From JAFNGF01 sp964567045 (GTDB lineage Bacteria; Planctomycetota; Phycisphaerae; Sedimentisphaerales; Anaerobacaceae), in assembly GCA_964567045.1 (NCBI GenBank), contig CAZMLE010000150.1, positions 1-5,938 on the forward strand: a stretch of DNA of 5,938 nt, given 5' to 3'. Positions 5,803-5,938 of the stretch are shown piece after piece; within the stretch, counting starts at the first letter, position 1; each line of letters opens with the position of its first letter. Under the pieces are notes generated by a model. That model did not search any database. It saw nothing but the letters and a program-made list of their open reading frames with translations, and was not told where the DNA came from. Position numbers and translations under genes: made by a program.

Positions 5803-5938
5803 ATGCCGCTGCACTTACAGAGAGAAATAGAAGGTCTCAAAAAAGAGATATTAGGCCTGGGCGCAATGGTCGAGCTTAGGGTCCGTGAGGCAATGTTGGC
5901 GATTGAGACTCGCGATGAGGTTTTAGCCAGAAACGTCA
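5803..5938 (+). CDS. phoU: Phosphate transport regulator PhoU, N-terminal part (3' truncated by window end)
   Basis: Forty-five codons are visible, starting MPLHLQREIEGLKKEILGLG and continuing AMVELRVREAMLAIETRDEV. This is the start of the first PhoU three-helix bundle: a leading helix with the L-x-x-E-I-x-x-L-K pattern, MV-x-x-x-V-x-x-A helix contacts, then a charged D-x-x-x-A segment where PhoU proteins normally continue to the E/D-x-x-x-D metal-binding repeat beyond the window. PhoU connects PstSCAB to the PhoR kinase and represses the Pho response when phosphate is plentiful. The gene begins 18 bp after the small unknown gene. The RBS is weak (GGAAAAAAGA around 5788-5797). The assignment rests on a short N-terminus plus very strong context. 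Confidence 0.88.
   Translation, partial: MPLHLQREIEGLKKEILGLGAMVELRVREAMLAIETRDEVLARNV

Overview
The window holds a phosphate-starvation (Pho/Pst) locus read entirely on the + strand. In order it contains the 3' end of a sensor histidine kinase (probably PhoR), a 204-bp regulatory gap with a Pho-box-like repeat array, an outer-membrane porin, pstS, pstC, pstA, pstB, a small unrecognised gene with a possible Sm/SH3-like core, and the first 45 codons of phoU.

Organism: the host must have an outer membrane. The porin has a signal peptide, a periplasmic coiled coil and a C-terminal Phe, and PstS is a secreted periplasmic form without a lipobox Cys. Base composition is moderate. The gene style could fit a planctomycete, a deltaproteobacterium-like group or a related diderm phylum. 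I cannot fix the taxon from this sequence alone.

Layout: positions 1-95 are the kinase tail. Positions 96-299 hold four TTAACA-type hexamers at exact 11-bp steps, a plausible -10 element, and two small leader hairpins just before the porin RBS. Porin and pstS are 53 bp apart with no terminator visible between them. pstS and pstC are separated by an intercistronic hairpin. pstC/pstA and pstA/pstB each overlap by 4 bp (ATGA). The small gene starts immediately after pstB and is followed 18 bp later by phoU. All this suggests one transcription unit driven from the Pho-box region.

How the genes work together: the porin would let phosphate cross the outer membrane. PstS would bind it in the periplasm, PstC and PstA would form the inner-membrane channel, and PstB would supply ATP hydrolysis. 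PhoU and the kinase would connect transporter state to transcription. The unusual components are the porin at the head of the operon and the unknown gene between pstB and phoU. The transporter itself looks intact and conventional, and I see no mobile element, CRISPR array, tRNA or rRNA.
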